NCBI GenBank assembly: GCA_002633005.1
Contig: NMRA01000462.1
Span: 225,594 to 289,593, forward strand
DNA from: Phoronis australis
Lineage: Eukaryota; Phoronida; Phoronidae
Direction of reading: 5' to 3'
Length of the DNA: 64,000 nt
Shown here piece after piece: positions 59,216 through 64,000 of the stretch (position 1 is its first letter; every line of letters starts with the position of its first letter). The notes beneath the pieces are model-generated. The model was not told the origin of the DNA, searched no databases, and saw only the letters and a program-made list of their open reading frames with translations. Made by a program: the position numbers and the translations under genes.

Positions 59216-61107
59216 GTAATGAACCAAGGAAACTAGGTCTTGTCACTTTGAAAGATCTATTTGATACCCTCACCTATGTACATTCTTTGTGAATCAAAAC
59301 ATCGTGTTCTGAATGGAGTTCAGTAGCTATTTCGCGTAATATGGTGCGCCCTCTATGATTCTGTCAGTTATACAAGTTGTAAAAATTCATCAATTTGTGA
59401 CAAAAATAATTGCTAAAGTTCTCATATTTCTGTTTTTAAGAGGCTTACCACATTGTTTCAAAATTTTACCAAATGGGGTTCGACAATACCTCCGTCATAC
59501 AAACCATGCTTAAAGCAAAGTAAATTTTTGTGAAAAGTTGTTCTTGTTGAGAAATTTGACAAAATGAGAACCTGTTTGCCATATTGTGTGACAAACTGAA
59601 GACTTTTTCAGTACCCACTGGGCAGCTCTTGGTCTTGAAGGTCCTTGGTAATTCAGTCATCTCTGATTTAACAGGACGGTGACTAACATGTTAAAAACAT
59701 AATTATGTGGCAATCTTTTCTCATGTACTTTCCAACTAGGCAGTCCGTTTTGACCTAGTATAGTTGAAAACAAACTTAATTTCCAAATTCCAATGCCCTA
59801 TAGACATCATTTACAGGCATGATGTGGGGATATTTTGACCTTTGGGCTTATCTGATCTATTTATTGATAATTATTTCCTGTAAACAACAGTTTGAGAGTC
59901 ATTACACTTGATGAATTATTGACTTCTGGCCAAACTAATTATGCACCTATGGGTATACTTGATCTGTTACCTGAACACTTATTTGATTAACACCTAACAA
60001 CAATATAGTGTTGTTACGCTTTGTACGACATTGATTGTCAAACAAATATCTGTTATTTGCCCCTGGGTTTGTAACCTAATGTTACTGGCAAACTAGAATG
60101 GCAGTTTATGACACATCTTGGGTCACTGGGTATTGACAAATTCTCACCTGTGCTTTTTCTTGTAAACAACACTAAAGACTAAAGTTGTTGCATTTATGTA
60201 TTATTTCAAAGAATTAACTTTAGTGAAATGATAGTGAAAACACAGAATGGAACCGGATGAAAAGTAACACTAAGCTACAGGAAAATTAACAGAAATTGGG
60301 CAAAGTTTTTCTACTTTTTTGAAAACTGTATTGTTTTCACGTGACAAAGTTTCTGCTCATCTGCTCTCACATTATATCAAAAGTCATACTTATCTGCGAC
60401 AGTCGTATCCTTTGCAAACAATTCATTGTCGTCTTTCATGTTGAAATAGTGTCAACAATAATCACATTTTTATCAGTCATAATGTTTCACTCTTTCTGAA
60501 AATGCAGCAGCGTTGCTTTCTTGGTCATGTGCCTTCTAAGGCTCTACTGTTCTTACGACCTTGTATAAAATGAACCCCTGGAGTCCAGGTGTGTAGCACA
60601 CTCAGGTGGAGCTGTTTTCTTTGGGCAAAAGTGTGTGTTGTTCGGTTGCCTTTTCTTTTTAAATCATAGGTAGGGGAGTGCTGCCACACATTCAAAATCG
60701 GGACCCACTAAGATAAGAGCAAGCACCCACCTGAAACAATATCTGTGAGAGTAATTGAGAATCCTACAAGCCTCGGGATTTTGACGAAATTTCCAGGAGG
60801 TTTTTGCCCATGTCATAAATCTAAGACGAGTGTAGGATTTGATTTCTCACATGAACCGTAAAAACGATCTTTTTGCCTAAAAACTCGACGTGTATAAAAC
60901 TTTCAACCACATGACGCAACTTTTGTAAAAACACGCTTACTTTTTGTTCATAGTTTTATTTTAAACTTAGCAATTGTAAATTGCATTGTGCTGTCGTAGC
61001 AAATATTCAAGTTAGAATGTAATGAAAAGTTTTTGAAATTGTGATATTAAAACTTAAAAAATGTTTATAAATAACAGTCAGCAAGGCTTTCCCGCGCATG
61101 AGCACTG
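59216..61107. other. MAK16 intron or intergenic sequence after the last recognised exon
   Basis: Begins with the donor GTAATG. No next MAK16 exon was found. A MITE-2-like fragment covers about 59380-59620; the rest is AT-rich with no feature I can name. Confidence 0.5.
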
Positions 61108-61286
61108 AATTGACCTATCGCCAGGACTTTGAGTGACGCCTTAACTGACTATTTAGAACTCATCTTTCTTGGCTCACGTTTGTTTCCAAGCCGCCATTTT
61201 ACCTGACAAACAACACGTTGCCGGGTAAAACTTATTGTTTGTTAGTCGACATTACGCAAGGGGGCGGAGCTTGCGATAGGTCAATT
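61108..61286. mobile_element. MITE-4 short copy (179 bp)
   Basis: The ends are AATTGACCTATCGCC and its inverse GCGATAGGTCAATT. Between them are a CCAAGCCGCCATTTT motif and, before the right end, GGGGCGGAGCTTGCGATAGG. A longer copy sharing both ends starts 430 bases downstream. Confidence 0.75.
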
Positions 61287-61716
61287 AACCTTGAGACTAC
61301 ATACCTAGGCAGTATCACTGCATTTCTTGAGTTGGGTTTGTCTCCGTTTGCATGAACGTGGATATGGAATTCGCCGTCGAAGATGGGTCCATTTAAGAAG
61401 TTGTTTGCATGTCCTTTCGACTGGGAGTACGTACAGTTGCGACACTGGATTTGTCAATCATAACCTTGTCACCTTCTCGGAATTCCGGCATTGTTTGGTT
61501 TGCGTGCGTTTGGTTGTTTTAGTGTATTGCAGACGATAAAATGTAAGGCGTATGGATTTCTACTTTGCACTACTTTGTGATCCGCCCATGTAGTATCACA
61601 AAAATTACGTACTCGGTGTTATTAACCAGCCGTGTCGTAACACATTGCAAGTCGTGTGACAAAAACATGCGCATATGCACGTATACAAGTTGGCAACCTG
61701 TCCCTTCCAAGTCATT

Positions 61717-63777
61717 CAATTGACCTATCGCCAGGATTATGACGGACGGCTTAATTGACCAATCAGAACAAAGCATTCTTGGCACACCTTCGTCTGCGTT
61801 TCCAAGCCGCCATTATACCCGACAAACCACATGTAGTCGAGTAAAACTTACTTTAGTCTATAGCTCAAGAAATTGTCCGCTAAGAATGGGGAAACGGTGT
61901 TGATATGGCGTGTGTAGCACCGACAGCCGTTATGCTGCTCCAGAATAATATCCCGTAATTTTTTGGCATGTCCTAAGCCGAAAAATGATGTTGAAAAGCG
62001 TAAACTATGGATCAAACTGTACGGCCACATGAGCAGCTGAACTTAGCGATGTTGCTTGGTAACTCGAAGGCTATAATAATCACAAATATATTGGTTCCAA
62101 GATACGCACTTTTCAGCTTGGTGGCTATATGGTGAAGGGCTATCTCAGATTGTGACTCCCGAGTTTCCTATGTCTAGCCGCCTTTGTCTCGACACCTGCT
62201 GGATCTCAGCACTCTAGCGGTATAGTCCCCGGAAATTGTTGTTTTCAAGGACATTTTTATTTTATTTTTTTATTTATTTCAACCTAACAGATGTACGTTT
62301 TTGTTATTCATAAACCCGTAGGCTGGCGTTCAGCTGAACTTCTCTCCTGGTCAAAATTCAGAGATTCGATCTACACATGCAGGGAGGGGCACTGGATTAC
62401 TGCCGGTAACTCAAAGCCTTGGTCGAGCTGTTGTCACTAAACATAAACTGTTGAATTACTTTTTGACGTGTACCTCTAGTATACACTATGTCTGTAGAGT
62501 TAGACAGAGCTCATTTTGAACTTGTTCAGACATGATATTTAGATTTATGAAGCTTTAAAAAAGAATTTGAGTTATTTTTGTAAATACCCTATTTTTGCAA
62601 CTACCACACCAGAATTGTAATCTTTCAAGTTGTAACCATACCACAACTTAGTAATTATGCTACCTTCAAAATTAAATGAAAGCTACCTTTATGGAATGAA
62701 ACTATAAAAATGCCAAGTTCGTAAGAAGGTAGGCCTAATTTAAATGTCTTAATGGTGCAAACGGACAATTCCATAGGCGGATTTAGGGGGTGGGGGCAGG
62801 GGCCCCAGCCCCCCCCCGCAAGCAAAATGAAACAGCAAGAGCGTGAAGCGTGAGGGAGTTCAGTAACTAGGACCGGTAGCGGAAGAGGGGGGCTCAGACC
62901 CCAGATCGCGGCGGAATCGTGTTCCTGTTTTTTTTAGTCCACCGATAGATTTTCTGAACAGAAGGTCCAAAGGTCTGCATCCCAGACCCCTGCAACTTTC
63001 GGGCCGCCTGTGTACATACAATTGCACTTTGCCCTATTCCACGAGGCAACATGTTGGACCCCCTTGTGGTATCCTAGATCCGCCACTGAGTTCCAGACAT
63101 TAACTTGACTGACTTAGACACAGCCCTAGACCTACCCCGCCGGAGCTAACTGTTTGCCTAAGACGAGATGAATGTGTACATGAGCTATGAACCTGAATTT
63201 TTTTTATCAAAATATTTCGTTACAAGATTAGAAAAGCGTAAACAGTGCTGTCGAGTCGACCTAGTCAGAGACTATAGTGCATGTGTTGTCTGTAATCTAT
63301 GACCTACTTTACTCCGGGAGTCCCACCAGTTGTGACCTACTTTTTATTTGGCAAAATTTAGCAGACGACAGAATAAAAATATCGGTGAATCTTTACTGAT
63401 TTTATTAGAAAGATCATGAAATCTATGGAATCGTACAGATAATTCGACTTGAAGGTACATACCCAGCTTTACATGAACATATCGTATCAGTGCCCTTGTC
63501 ATTTGCTAGGTGAAGGTGGCCCCGAGGCAGAGGGGTACTTCGGATTTTCGCTGGCTCCTCGAGCCATTTTTTCATCGTCACCTTCACAAATTCCCATATC
63601 ATGAACGTACGATTCTCTGTTGAAAAGCATCCCCTCTTGTCTCTGTCGAAGCGTTTTCAAATAGTGCAAAAACACTCATCGATTCCACAAGGAACGTCGT
63701 TTAGCCTCGGACATCTCGTTCGAATGTCGGGTATCACATGACTTTTCGCATAGGTGCGGAGCTTGCGATAGGTCAAT
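61717..63777. mobile_element. MITE-4 family long copy (about 2.06 kb) containing a nested element
   Basis: The left end CAATTGACCTATCGCC and the following 130 bases match the short copy at 61108. The right end TGCGGAGCTTGCGATAGG (to 63777) matches the short copy's right end. The interior has no intact transposase; a second TIR element (62774-63090) sits inside it. It may be the parent from which the short form arose by internal deletion, or two short copies whose facing ends were lost. Confidence 0.55.
62774..63090. mobile_element. Small TIR element with GGCGGAT ends
   Basis: The left end reads TAGGCGGATTTAGGGGG and the right end CCTAGATCCGCCACTGAG, which are imperfect inverted repeats. The interior is locally GC-rich (runs of C and G near 62795-62820). 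Ends of the form GTGGCGGATCTAGG are common on short DNA elements in marine invertebrates. It is about 317 bp and non-coding, and nested in the long MITE-4 copy. Confidence 0.65.
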
Positions 63778-63813
63778 GGGTGAACTTCCAGGAAGGATGA
63801 GTGTGTCTAGATG

Positions 63814-63850
63814 ATTTGCATTGATCTGCATTGATCTGCATTGATCTGTG
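63814..63850. repeat. Short tandem repeat, 10-bp unit
   Basis: TTGATCTGCA is repeated about three times with an imperfect flanking unit on each side. Confidence 0.85.
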
Positions 63851-64000
63851 CAAGGTTGCACGGAGTAGACAAGCAACTAGTTGGGTAGAATCTCATCCAT
63901 TCGGGATAAAATATGGTGGACAATAGAAATTTTGGTTTTTTGTTTTCCCGTAAACAATACATTTCACCATGTTAATACCTTTGCACGTTTGGGTTCTGTA

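Noticed and set aside
59079-59273. Minus-strand frame over MAK16 exon three
   Set aside because: Antisense shadow of a conserved exon with proper splice sites.

Overview
The window is nuclear DNA of an animal, most likely a marine invertebrate. Genes are few and far apart, introns run to several kilobases with GT-AG borders, and most of the AT-rich remainder is old, diverged short transposable elements. The phylum is inference. Animal-type proteins and tandem-repeat-cored Helentron-like elements (resembling the 'pearl' and 'Tsp' elements described from bivalves and sea urchins) point to an invertebrate deuterostome such as a hemichordate or echinoderm, or possibly a lophotrochozoan.

Two protein-coding loci can be named. 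On the minus strand, 13366-14922 is a complete UDP-glycosyltransferase of the UGT family (518 aa, no intron in the coding part, signal peptide, UGT signature, C-terminal membrane anchor). On the plus strand, three exons (49058-49104, 52754-52863, 59083-59215) encode a contiguous N-terminal stretch of MAK16, a nucleolar 60S ribosome-assembly factor. Codon phases match across both introns (3.6 and 6.2 kb). The first few residues, and everything after the Trp-Pro-Arg end of exon three, were not found here; the remaining exons probably lie past the right edge. Two possible exons of unknown genes (10669-10932 minus, 23134-23314 plus) are offered with low confidence.

The rest is largely repeat. Left part (1-13 kb): diverged copies of a 145-161 bp-cored element (HINE-A), a TIR element at 7028-7419, and fragments of two dispersed families, MITE-1 (ends TTAAGGTTATGTAGGAC) and MITE-2 (ends GTAAAATCTCACC). 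Middle (15-46 kb): many MITE-1 and MITE-2 copies, a 255-bp foldback, a strictly alternating 36/39-bp minisatellite inside a MITE-2, a full HINE-A (38970-40281), and a MITE-1 split by a 562-bp TIR element. Right part (46-64 kb): a second full HINE-A with a single N, the MAK16 exons, a 1.08-kb TIR element at 53873-54951, a sequence-unrelated element with the same terminal architecture as HINE-A (HINE-B, 56777-57928), and a nested group of small TIR elements at 61108-63777.

The most interesting structure is the shared end design of HINE-A and HINE-B: a 5' palindrome, a half-palindrome repeated near the 3' end, then a short 3' hairpin. This matches non-autonomous Helentrons. HINE-A's core is a higher-order repeat of three diverged subunits, each ending in a CTAGTGGC motif. 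No new gene system (no operon-like cluster, CRISPR or virus) was found. Repeat borders are by eye and approximate unless a terminus is described.
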